Shown: one piece after another, positions 22,361 through 34,600 of the stretch | How the letters are laid out: each line of letters begins with the position of its first letter | How positions within the stretch are numbered: the stretch's first letter is position 1 | From: Aptenodytes patagonicus | Taxonomy: Eukaryota > Chordata > Aves > Sphenisciformes > Spheniscidae | DNA length: 64,000 nucleotides | Direction: 5' to 3' | NCBI RefSeq assembly: GCF_965638725.1 | Contig: NC_134982.1 | Coordinates: 46,609,182-46,673,181, forward strand | Notes under the pieces: generated by a model | What the model saw: only the letters and a program-made list of their open reading frames with translations | Databases searched by the model: none | Told to the model about the DNA's origin: nothing | Translations under genes and position numbers: made by a program

Positions 22361-24865
22361 ACTTGCCTTAAATATATTTTTAATTCAGTATCTCCTTTTT
22401 TTTTTCAGTATGCCTTTTCCATGTATAATATTTGCTTAAAAATTGAGTAGCATCCTTGTAAAGTTGGAGATTGTTATTTATATATGAAATAGTAAGTATC
22501 ATTGAGAGTATTTACCCAGTGCATCCAGTACAGTAAACATGGAAATATTGCACAATACTTTGCTGGACTTCTGATTTTTTGAACTCTGTTCCAATCTAAA
22601 CTACAAACTAGACCACACATGCTGTTAAAACAAATCTAAGAACCGAGTAGGAGTCCAACCCCTTTTTGGTCCTAACAAAGGCAAAAGTAATTGTGAAGGC
22701 AACACATTTCTGGTCACCTGTTAAGCCAGTTAGATAAAGGTTTTAAATAACTACGTTCTACAAAGATGAATGTAAACCACACATGCTGTCACTATGTCAA
22801 ACCAATTTCAACCATCACAGTATTATGGGAGTTCTTTGTTGGACATGTCAACATACACACACACAAAAGCAGTTAGATGTTTTGTGTTTGGTTGTTGTTT
22901 TTGGTTTGTTGATTTTTTTTATTTTTGGATTTTTCAGATGTTTACAACCAGATATTCCCTGAAGCAGCCAATAGGTTCGTGTTTTATTTTCTGGATGTAC
23001 TTCTTTGAAATTCATATGATACAAGTTTGCAAGAAATAGGAAATTCTGAGTTTTCCTGCATGAGAAGCATGAAGAAATGAGTAGCTTTGTGGATAAGCAG
23101 AGTTCCACTCTGTATATTCTGAAGGACAAAAAGAGAGCAGAAGGACAAATGGGAGTAGCAGTTTCATTTTTGTGGTTTCAGATTACACCAACACAAATGT
23201 AACATGTTCTCTGGAATGGTAATACCTAATTTGGTCTCCTACATCTTCTACATCCAAATTCAATTTCTGTATTAGAATTTGAAGATGGCTGCAGTGAAAT
23301 ACGCCATTCAAAAACATAATCCCGATCTGTTCAATTTAGTAGGTATCCTTGATGTATCCTGTGATGATATTTGCTTAAGGCCTTGTTTACACACAAAAGT
23401 AGCTGTGGTTAAAATAAAACCATTTTTCAAAACAATTTGATTAAAGTAATAAAAATCTGATTCAACATAAATATGGAGTTAGCAAACTGATTTTGGGTGT
23501 GTTTCAATAGGTCTCTTTAAGCACAGCTGGCTTCACATCATCAAGAAATGGTGATGTCTTTATTGAGTTGACCTGCTATAAAAGAGTGTCAGACTTGTTT
23601 ATTACACCTTCTTAGAAGAGTTTCATTCTTTCATTGTACTAACCAAAATGTGTAGACTAAATAGGACGCTAAACATGAAGTAGGCATGCAAATATTTCAG
23701 AGTCCTGACCCAGATTACCAAATTCAAATAAATCAGTGTTACTCAATAAATAAACTAATTTAAGTGTGCTCGGGCAAGGATTTGCTCTGATTTAACTAGG
23801 TCTTTTAAAAGGCAGTTCTGGTTAATCAGTGCAACTTTTGGTCTGGTCAGCAGCCTAAACTCCATTTAGTTCATTTGTTCATTTGCTTCAAATACCAGAG
23901 GAGAAGAATGAATTAAGATGGATTTTTATATGGAGGGAAATAGCTTGGATAATTAGCAGATTTTATGACAAGAACAGCACCTACATTCATGCAGGTACAT
24001 GCATCTTTCTTCCTACACGTCACCTAAAATTAAAAGATGTCAAAGCAGTTAGTAGAGTTCCGCTCCATTCCTCTACTACGCCCTTAGCTGTGGTATCTGA
24101 ATGCCGGGATGAAAGAAAAATGTCTTTATGTCTTAAAAGTTTAATTTGCAAAAGTGATGAATGATTCAGTTACTTCCACATTAGGGGCACGGTATGAGAC
24201 ATTTCCATACAGCCTGAGTTTCAGAATATGTTGAGCACCTAACCTTTGAAAATCAGATTTCTAGTTTGACATTCAAAAAGGAATCATACACAGTTACGGC
24301 TAACTTTGAAAATGTATCTCCTTTCTGCAGCTAACAAAAATTAAGGGCTTCAGAAATGATGGAGAAACACAGTCAGTCATAAACTTGTCACTGTGCCAAT
24401 AATAAGCATTAAAATATTGAGCTGGGAGATCTCGGTAACACCACCACATAATAACTGTGGTTTTCTTTTCAGGTGAAATACTGTGTTCAGGGCTTTGATA
24501 CATCAAAATACACTGAGCCACCAGCCATCCTCAGACATTTTGGAAATGAGTATTTTGTTCTTTCTAACAAACAGTAATCAGTCTCCATATGCATCACAGA
24601 GGTGAGCTATGCTGTCATCTTTTTGCTTGCCTGAGGTGACTGCTCTTTTCAAAGTTCCCCAAAACGGATGGATCAGATTAGGGAGACTGTAAAGACAAGA
24701 CTAAAGTCGGTACTTTTGCGAAAGTGGTTAGCAACAGCAGTGCTCTGGAGATTTTCCAAACTCTGGGAACTGAGTTGTATGCTGGCATCATGCTGCTTTC
24801 TGGAGCCAGATCTAATATCCGTGGCTGGATAGCCCAAACATGTCCAGAGGCTTACAGATATTAGA
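22361..24865. other. Intergenic, no gene seen
   Basis: AT-rich sequence with a short CA run near 22855-22866 and an exact ATGCAAAT octamer near 23687. Open frames are all under 95 codons and unconvincing. Confidence 0.65.
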
Positions 24866-25090
24866 CATTAGAGATGGAAGAGAGGTTTTGGAACATTCTC
24901 CATCCCTATTGCAAGATTATGGAGTCAGTGTGAGATTAGTCATTGTGTTAAATTTTCCAGTGGGGTTTTTTGGCCTATTTTTAAATGTCCTAAGTGATAA
25001 GTTAAGGGGTTTCTACCATTCTATTTCTTTCAATAGATTTCTTTGCTTGGAAACACCTCTTATAACTGATGCAAATTTTTACCACCTTTA
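24866..25090 (-). mobile_element. Ancient CR1 (L3-like) 3' fragment
   Basis: Follows the 3' region of an old reptile CR1 class in reverse orientation. The blocks are 'attagagatggaagag', then 'ccctattgcaagattatgga', 'ttaaatgtcctaagtgataa' and 'ggggtttctacca'. It is strongly diverged and edges are approximate. I am moderately sure because four blocks appear in the expected order. Confidence 0.5.
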
Positions 25091-25172
25091 AATACCATTG
25101 TGCATAGCTATATTTCCTTTTCTCACCCAGGTCATTTTCTACCAATGTTAATTCCTGTGGTATTCATAAGAT

Positions 25173-25201
25173 TAATTATTAGAGTAATTATTGGATAATT
25201 A
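25173..25201. promoter_or_regulatory. Three phased TAATTA homeodomain-type sites
   Basis: TAATTA occurs at 25173-25178, 25185-25190 and 25196-25201, with start-to-start spacings of 12 and 11 bases, close to one helical turn each. Each is a canonical palindromic homeodomain core. The neighbouring DNA is AT-rich, so chance is not excluded. Confidence 0.35.
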
Positions 25202-28200
25202 GTTATTCATGATACCCATGCCAATTCAGTTCATTATGCTGCAGGTGAAACTGCGGTTTGTGTAGCATTGTCTTGTCGCTTTCATCTGATGTGTTAGCAT
25301 TCAGACCTTAAGTAGAGCTAAAGCAGACTAGGGTTAGGATTTAGTATAACACCATCGCAAATATTCTTGTAAAATCCAGTCAATAGCATTTACATTTGCT
25401 TCATTCTGTTCTTCCATTGGTTTTATACATTCACCCCACAAGTCTATTTAGTACCTGTTTCTTCCTTTTGTTCACAGTCTTTACCCTTTTCTGCATACCC
25501 TGCTTGTGCTTGTGGGGTACAAGCTGTAATATAAAGGCTTAGAAATAGCAGAAAGGATATTCCCTAAATTAAGGTTCATGTCTTAGGAGAAAAATAGCCT
25601 TACAAATTTATACCCTGCCCTTGCCTTCCACGTTTGGCATTTACTTCTTTAATTTAGCTGTAAAAGAGAGAAAGTTCCCTATTCTCTGCCTGCCTTTTTC
25701 TTAAGGTCCAAGTTGGATTTGTTCCAGCAACAGTCTGACTTAAGTTTGCAGAACACTTGCTCTCGTTATATTTGTTTCATACCAGTGGGAAGATGCTATA
25801 GAGAAGCTATAGAGATGAGGTTTTGCAATAGACTCATGGTACATCTTTTGGGATTGCAAAGCTAGTCCTGCTTGAAACCTTTTTATAACACCCTGTTTTC
25901 AAAGGATATGTCTATTTCATAGTCATTTTTAACCTGATTTTTCCTACACCTCCATTTTTCCCCTTACATTTTTCTCTCTCAGGCCCTTTCTTGATTGCAT
26001 TTTTTTTCCGTCCCTGCTGATATTTTGGAAAAAACAGTAAAGAAGAGGTCCTCTTTTGACCATATTTATTGATACTGCTATGGCCTCTCAGGTTGCCTTT
26101 TGCCAACTTTCTTAACTGAATTTCCCTTCATAAAATTATTTGTCAAAGGCAAAGCATTGTATAAACTCATACCTAAATGTATTTCTATGAGAATGTGCAT
26201 CAGGATCATTTGGGTGGCCATCTTGAAATCTTTCTGTGGATTTGGGAACCTTCCAGAGACCAGGAGTTACCGCCAGGTGGAAGATTGCAGCCTGAATGGC
26301 ACACCACAAATATTCAAGGCTTACAGCTCAGCTCAGAGCAGATAGTTCAGAGCAAGCCATTCTTTGAATGAATTCACATAAAGTGTTTAGTGAATTATTT
26401 AAGAATGTGACAAAATATAAGTTTGCTTGCACATCATTTGAGAACAGAAAATGGGGCAAAAACTGTCAAACAAGAAGCTTGTTGTGAACAGTTCAGGCAG
26501 TATTAGTCTTCTTTTAGGTGGAATGTGACCCTGCTAACCCTGAAGTGTGAGTTAGACCTTTGATGTTCAAGGGGATTCAGAATTAGGCGGACAGAGTTCA
26601 TCCAGCCTGAAATGGTAGTGTGTAAGTAACTGGTGCAAACTCTCACTTTCAGTCAAACCAGGCCCAGTTTGTAATCAGCCTGGAAACTGAGGACTAGATC
26701 TAGTGGAATACTTTGAAGATCTGGGCAAGAGGTGGCAAGACATCTGTTCCCTAAAAAATATTTTAAAAATTATGAAGATAGGAAGGAAGGAAAATAAAGG
26801 AGAAATGGTAGAGATAACAGGGAAGAGAAATTGCTCTTTTCTCCTGTCTTCTCCCTTGTTTTTGAATAAGTAATTAACATATATTGAACTATCACTGTTG
26901 TCATTATCACATTAGCATTTACTGTGCTGGACCATTTAGCAAGGCATAAAATACCTTTGTCTTTTACACGTTTTGATTTGACAACTCAGAGAAAGGGAAA
27001 CACGGGTTTTTTTTCAGAAAACATGTAGGGGAAATTTCCCTACAAATGTAGGAACATTTGTAGGGAAAATGTCCTGATCACAGGTGAAAAGCATCATAAT
27101 TTTTCTCCACTTTTGGCCTTTTAGATTCAGTGTAATCCCAGTAATGTTCGCATCTGCAGGATGTCCCTGGATGTGAGAATTTCCATTGGATAGGTACAGC
27201 TATGTAATAAATAAGTTAATGTGCTCAGACTGCACACCTGAAAAGGCACAGGAATAATACAAGTTACATTTCTTCTGAAACAAGTAGGCATTTATGGTCA
27301 TTGTGGATGAATATCACCCCTGTACAAATAGCCAGCAAAAAGCCCTGCGTATCCTCTTCCCAGAACTCCAACTTAAGTGCTTAAAACTGGGCAGATTTAA
27401 GGTTGAAAAGGAGTGTCTGTCTATATGGTCCATCTATGTCAGGAAAGGTTTTTATGCAGGGAACAGGTCTTTGTCCCTAAGGAAACCTGATAGAAATGGG
27501 CTTTGTTCCTGGAACATGCCCTGGAAACAGTAAGAAGGGGGGAACTCTTCTCCACACTGGCAGCATGGTGAAAACCCAATTGCAGTTGTGTGTGGCTGTT
27601 AGAACCATTGGTACCAATTGCATCAGCAAGCACTGTCCTGCAATTTGGGTCAATATTTCCCCAGGAATGTAAAGCCATTCATCATGTCCCTGCAAGCTTT
27701 CTTGGTTGTTCTCCCCATGTGTAGCACTGGATTATTTTTGTCTGCCATAGGATTTTTTACTGGAACACTTTAAACAAAGCTAAATTCAGTAAATGAAAAT
27801 TATTAAAACCGCTTTGTATTTGACAAAAATACAAATGTATTATTTTTTTTCTCAAAAAAAGTCAAATTATTGAACTGTAGTGTTGTTTAGGAGGAAACAG
27901 CTTCCGTCTTTATTCAGCTAAGAGGTAGTGTACAAGGTTATTCGTTTAAATATAGGGTAGTTTCCTGTACTTTACTACATCTTGTCTTGTAAAGGTAGAA
28001 AAACAGAAATATCAAAAAGACTGTATGATATATAATGCATACTATGTTTTCTGAACCTTGGAAAGAACAGTTCTTTCAGTGCACTCTCCTTGCTCTCAAC
28101 TCTAAATAATCTATTACCCACTGCTACTCTTATCAGATGGCTTCTCTGTGGAATGAGCTAGTCCTGTTTCAGGAGCAAATTCTTGTGCTGGATAAGGTCA

Positions 28201-31200
28201 AGTAGAATAATTTTTTGGTGACCAAATTTTAATCTTGCTTTGTTGTAAATCATGACAAAGCATACTGATTTTCATCAGTGAGAATCCTTAATTGGACCCC
28301 AAGTCTCCAGTGATCACTTTGTAATGTCACAAATCATCCATATTGAGGTCACAGAGAAACCTCCCTATGTTTGGTTCTGGTCTGACATGGTTTCTTTCTA
28401 ACTGTGCTTTATATAATAACAGAATAACATGCTTGGGGCACCTTTCATTTTTTGTCCTGTAAGAGGCTAATAAACCATTAGGGGCATTTTACAACATGGT
28501 GAGTGCTATTTTGCAATGTTTCATTAGCCACAAATCCGCAAGTCACCTTCAGGAATTCCAGATGACAGACTGAAGGTATTTTTGCAGCTGTTCTATGGGA
28601 GCTCATGAAAGTCTTGTTCCCTTTAAAGAAAAAAAAAAAAGAAAGACCTTTTTATGTATCAGTCCTTTTGACAGTCCTCTGTAAAGCAAGAAGACGACTC
28701 TGTTACAGCCGAGTACTGTGCATTTTATCCATATGCCTGTGGATAGTTCAAATATCATCTCTCTTGTAAAATACTTCTGCTGTAGCATTGAAAGAAGTGA
28801 GCGCCTTTGAATAGGATATAATATGCTGCAAAATGCTTTGAATGGCTGTTCACTTAATAAAATATCGCCTAAAGCGATGCTATCTTCTGACTATTATATG
28901 GTGTTTCATGAGTTGACTTTTAAATTGAATTCCCTGCCATCTTTATGTACCAGAGAACATCTTGAAAAAATCAAGCTACGAATAGTGACTGTTTTCTAAA
29001 GGTCAAAGAAATTGTAAGGGGAAAAAAAAAGTCTTTTCTGAAAAGAAATATTCAGGAAGCCCTGAATATTTATATACTGATATCATCTTTAGACCTCCAG
29101 GGTGTTTCAGAGTACAGACAGCTACAGTTTTTAATAAAAATGTTTTCCAAACCAAATTTCATTTCTCATTTCAGATATATAAAAGAAGATTAGTTTCCTG
29201 ACTCATACTCCTTTGTTTGAGTTTTAACAGTTAATGTTTGGTCCTTTTCCAGACCAATTTTCTGTCCTTTTTAAAAGTGCTAAGGCTTGAGATACAGAAC
29301 TGCCAACAACTGTTTGGAAAAACATATGCTAAAGACTTGCCTACGAGGTAGTGGAAGGGGATGGACGGTTCATTTGAAATTACCTCCATTTACATGACAA
29401 TATTTTAGCATGTATTAGCTAGTGAGATAATGCACATTTTATACTGCTATTTTAAAAGTACAGTTGGTTTACTGAGTATTAAGTCAGTGTGCAGATGTCT
29501 GTGTTCATCCATCTGCTCTGAGTGCTCTTTTGGCAGTCCTCCATTTTTCATCCTTACCAGGGTGCACCAGCATCTACTGTTCTTTTCATGGTGATGAGCT
29601 ATCTTCTACCTGTTTAAGTGCTAGTCCTGCTCAGGATCAGTCCATTTACATCGGTGCACTATATCACTGTACCATGTTTTCTACACCTGCCCTGAGACAT
29701 AAAGAGGAACTGCCTTTGCTTGCCATCTGGGGAGAACTGAAGGATCAGGAAATCCTTGAAATGAAATATTGCCACGAACGTAATTAATGGACTCTGACAG
29801 TAATCAAACAGTCTGTGAAGCGCAATGGGAAAGGACATCTTTCTTTTTATAAAGAGTACAAAGGTCAGGTAGAAGGTGAAGGAGCAAAGAATATGAAGTC
29901 CTTGAATAATGTTCAATGCAGAGAGATGCAGGTATAACCTGGTCTTGGCCTTCAGTAACCTTCCAAGTATTGGCAAGCCATGTGAGATAAGGTATGAGAC
30001 AAGATAGCAACAGAGTGGTAATGCACGCTTCACAGCAACAGCCTCACAGCCCATCTTTCCACATCAGGTTGGTTCTCCTCTGACTGGCAGCAAGATGTTG
30101 GATTTGCAAATGGAAGCAGCCATATGTTTCTGCATGGCCACAGGAGAGCTGCCCCGGTGCTCACCTGGGTGGACTGTGCACAGTGGCTTGGTAGCTGGCA
30201 CAGGAGCTGGCTTGCACAACCAAAGGTAGATGGTAGCCACCACATAGGTGCAGTTGCTATCATCATGGAATGAAGCATTTTATTTATGTTGGCTGGACAC
30301 AATGGCATCCAAAAAGACATGGGTTGTAGGACGTCATAAATTCTGGTGGATTTGTGAGTTTGAACCCTGTCCCACACTATCAGTTGTTGTCCGTCTTCTA
30401 CATTGTCCATAATAACTGGCCAGCCAAGACCCCAGATAATGTGGGGGCCCATAGCAGGACATAGGGGTATCGAATAGACAATCTGATTGCTGAAGGCGGA
30501 GTACAAAGGCAGAAGAAGAGATGGTTGCCTTGTGCCTGTAGTTACATAAATATCTTACCATCTAGTATGGAGTATATAGGGTGACCAAGACAGCTGCTAA
30601 ACATGACCTAGACAAGCTCCACATGAACCACATGTGCACACACCATGGCCCCAGCAAAACAGAGACTGTGTAGCTTCATGAAGCAGCAATGTGTGTGTAA
30701 GGGAACGGAGAGAACCTCATCTGCAAGCACTGGAAATGTGAGCTCCTCTTCAGGGGCACTGCAGTTTGTGCAGTCCCCAAGGAACACGGGTTAGTGGAAT
30801 TCTACTTCCAGGAATTCCAGGCTTTGTGTGCACCTGTGCAGGTGTATAGAAAGACTAAGATATTTTGGGTAGCACCCAGAGGTGGAATTGGGAGCAGTGG
30901 GAGGAAATTAGGAAAGAAAAGACATTCTCACCTTGGAGAAAATCACTAGAGGGTGACGGAAGCTTTGTTATTTCTGTGTGTCAATCCTAGAGTAGGCAAA
31001 ACCAGAGAATATGTGGCAGGGAGAAAGGCTCAATTCAAAAAGGTGGGCTATGAGTTGGCTGTTTGCATTTTGGCCAAAAAGAATGGGACTGGAGAGGTTT
31101 TTTACACACCGTGTCAGTTTTTCCTGGGCATTTATTGAACTTGGGTTTAAAAAGAAGCAGTGAAAAAGAAATATTTGATTTATCAAAGAGAGTCAATGCA

Positions 31201-31542
31201 ACAAATTAACCTTGAAGGAAGAAAGTTCTTTCTGCCTTGAAGGAGATGGGGTGTGGAGGCATTTGCACAAAGGATTCCTTGGTGGGTTCTTCAGCCTGGC
31301 AGTGAGGAAACAAAGTGGTCAAGAAATGCCGAACCCTCCCGTCTGTCCTTCTGAACAAAAAAGTGGTGTAAAAGAAGGAGAGCTCGTGCTAGCTGAAATG
31401 CCTGGGTGCTGCTGACTTAGGTTCTCATAAAGTAGGTCTCGACTGTAGCATTCCAGATCCATGCACAGAGTTAGCAGATAAAAATCACAGCATAATTTGT
31501 GACTCCTGAAATCAAATTAATGAATGTAATAAAACTTTATGT

Positions 31543-31612
31543 TCTCTCTCTCAGAGATGAGATGAGAGAGAGAGGGAGGAGTGAAGGAGAGGGAGGAGCA
31601 GGGTTAGTTGTG
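31543..31612. repeat. TC/GA low-complexity inverted tract
   Basis: A 10-base TC run (31543-31552) is followed after 11 bases by a complementary GA run (31564-31573), giving a perfect 10-bp stem. A purine-rich tract then continues to about 31612. Confidence 0.7.
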
Positions 31613-34600
31613 GTGTTCTAGTTTTGTACCTATATTGTGTCCAACTTGTCAGCCTTCACTTCACCAGCCCCTGGCTTTAGAGCTCCTCAGCAACCTTCCT
31701 TTTGATTCCTTTCCAATCACTCCAAGATCTACCATGCCCTCCATACTCTCTTTCAACTTGCACAACCTGTGCCAGTCTCACTTTCCCATTGTATTTCTTT
31801 GTGTACAACACACTCATTAAAGAATAATACATGCCATCTCAGTGTCTTCATTCGTAGCCCGTGCTCCTTTTCTTTCACAGACCCTCTTTCCTCTTTTGTT
31901 ATCATTTATACAGATAAAAAAAATCCTCAAGAAAGTGTTCTGTTGTGTTGTATTGTTTTCTCTCCATATGGCCTGTATCAAAGTCTCAGGGATGTGAAAA
32001 GAATGCAGGCAAAAATGACGGGCCATAATAATAAGCTCCGATTAAATAGATACAGATCACACTCTGGGCAAAGCTGGAATGTGGTGTTCTACTTAGCATC
32101 TATCTCCTGTTCCACATTTCATAGGCAGATATGTTAACTACACCTACAGTTTGTGTATGTTTCCCATTATAAGCCCCCTTCTTATGGTTGCTGCTAAGTT
32201 TGGCAAATTGTTTTTAACTGTGCAGGCTGAAAGTTTTCCATTCTGGGTACCTAATTCAGGTTGAATTTAGAGCGGTTTTAGTGGAAATAAAGTATGCTAT
32301 TCATGTTTAAATTAATTTATTTTCTGTTGACTCTTCAATCCTACAATTTGAAGCAAGCCTTTGAATTTTGTGGCAAATAAAGAAGAGGGCATGTTGCCCT
32401 CATGCCAGAATGAGACCTTTGCTTACTTGTGTTGGGTGGGGAAAACACTTCTCATGTATTTGGCTATGTTTTGTTTTGTTTTTAAATAATTTAGCAGAAA
32501 CTTAATAATTAAGCAGAAACTTTTGCCACAGAGTCCTTCTCTGCTAAATGTGGCCCACAGCAGACCAGCAAGCACTGGGTACAATTTTTTTTTTCTCAAT
32601 TTGTTCTTTTGGGTCTTTCTTCGGCTCCTTTGGTTAGGGAGTTGCAGTAAAAGATGGACTAGTTTCCTGATTAAGGCAGATGGGGCCTTCTTCAGCAACT
32701 GGATTGTTTTTCTACATCTCCTGCCGGACCACTATTTGAGTGAGTCTCTTCTTGTACAGCCATTAGCTACATATTTTCCTGCCCATCCAGGGAACACATC
32801 TGCAGACAGGTTTGTAGAATGGCTGAGAGCTCAAAGAAGCAAGTGAGGCTGATTGCAGATGCCCGATACCTGCATTATGCAGTCAGGTTCTAGGTATGCC
32901 AAAAAATCAAATGCCAGCAACTTGTTTTTGACAAGTCTGGCATTCTTTTTCAGTACTTCACACTCCCAGGCTGTAGGGTGGGAATAGGGAGCGCTGAACC
33001 TGCAAGTGGTCTAGCAAAGGCACAGTGAGAGCATCCCTACAGCAGCCAGGAGGGAGTGAATACTTGTGCACGCAGTGCAGAGCCTAAGTACGTTGTGTCA
33101 AATAAATTGGAGGCCCATGTGAGAAATGGGAAGACCAAAAAGAAATACAGAATAACCATCTGCTTACTGAATGAAGCACAGCTTGGATGGGTCAGAGTTT
33201 GTGTGGCTATGTGGTAACATATATAATATGGATTGGACAAATGGCATAAAGATTGGGAAATCCTGCAACTTCTCATTCCTAATTCTTGAGAGCTTGACTT
33301 TCCAGCCTGAACAATCTTTTGACATAGGTGTTTAAGAATGTAGAAGGAGACATGTACAGTTTGTGGCAGCTCAGTTTCATCAGCATAAGTTTAGGATTTG
33401 CTGTTCCTGCCATGTATGTTATATAAAAACTCTTCTAAAATACTCTGGAACTTTGAAAAATATTTTCGGCAGACTGTTCCTTGTGTATCTTGGCCTGGTA
33501 GGCAAAGTGCCTTGACTGCCATGAGGAAGAGAAAAATTAAAACTAGTACTTTTAGAACATATCTAAAATAATTTAAGATCACTTCCATGAATAAAAATAG
33601 ATTATTTAAAGCCCAATATCTCAGACTCTCTGCATTTCAGTGTGTTGGTCTGCTGGGAAGCTGCTAAAGTTCTTCCTGTTTCATTGACTAGGACAATACT
33701 CACATATGGCTTTAAAACCAGGAAAATTTCATAATTTTCAGAATTAATCTTGCCTGTCCTGGACCTCATGAGGTATAATTTCTGAGGAAATTCCATTTCT
33801 TTGGTGAGGGGAGGGAGGAAATACTTCCGTGGCAGGTTGGCTTTAAAATATAAATGGTGCTGTTTGAAGCAGCTTAAGAGCCAAGAATGCCAGACTGAAT
33901 CTGGGACATGGATTAATGGGCAGGTGATGCAATCGTAGCTATGTGATAAATTGCTTGGTTATTTCTTTATCAAATGCCGCGCAGTACAGTATGTCACATG
34001 ATTATCGCACATGTACACATAGCCTACATACGCATAGGCAGATGTCTTGGGGCAGATCCTTGGCAAGCATAAATTGACTGAGCTCCCCTGAAGTCCCTTT
34101 AAGTCCTGGAGCTTTGCCATTTTGTACCAGTTAAGGACTTGGCTCCTTTGTCTCCATGTATGTTCACTAAGCTGCAGACCAAACTGATGATTATTTGTCT
34201 TAGTAAGTGTTGCAAGTTTCTGGCTCTTATTTGCTAATGAAAAAAAAATGTTCTAACATGAAACTGGGCTTAGATCCCAGTTTTCAGTCATACTCTCCAT
34301 TAAAAGATGAAGGATGTGGCATACATCACCTGAGAAGCATAAATCAAATAGTAATAGTGCTGTTGTTTTCCTAAAGAACTCAGGGAAGGACTTAATTGTG
34401 TTCACATCTCCTACTGCATCTAGCCTGGTGTCCTGAGTCAGTTGCATTAAGATTGAGAAATCCTTACCAGGGATACAACGCACACAATGGTTACAGTCAC
34501 TGATGTAATACTGGCGCCAGTAAGCTTTATTTTATTTAAAAAAATACTACTTTCTATGTACTTTAAAATAGTATAGACATAAAATATTTTTTAAAAAAAC

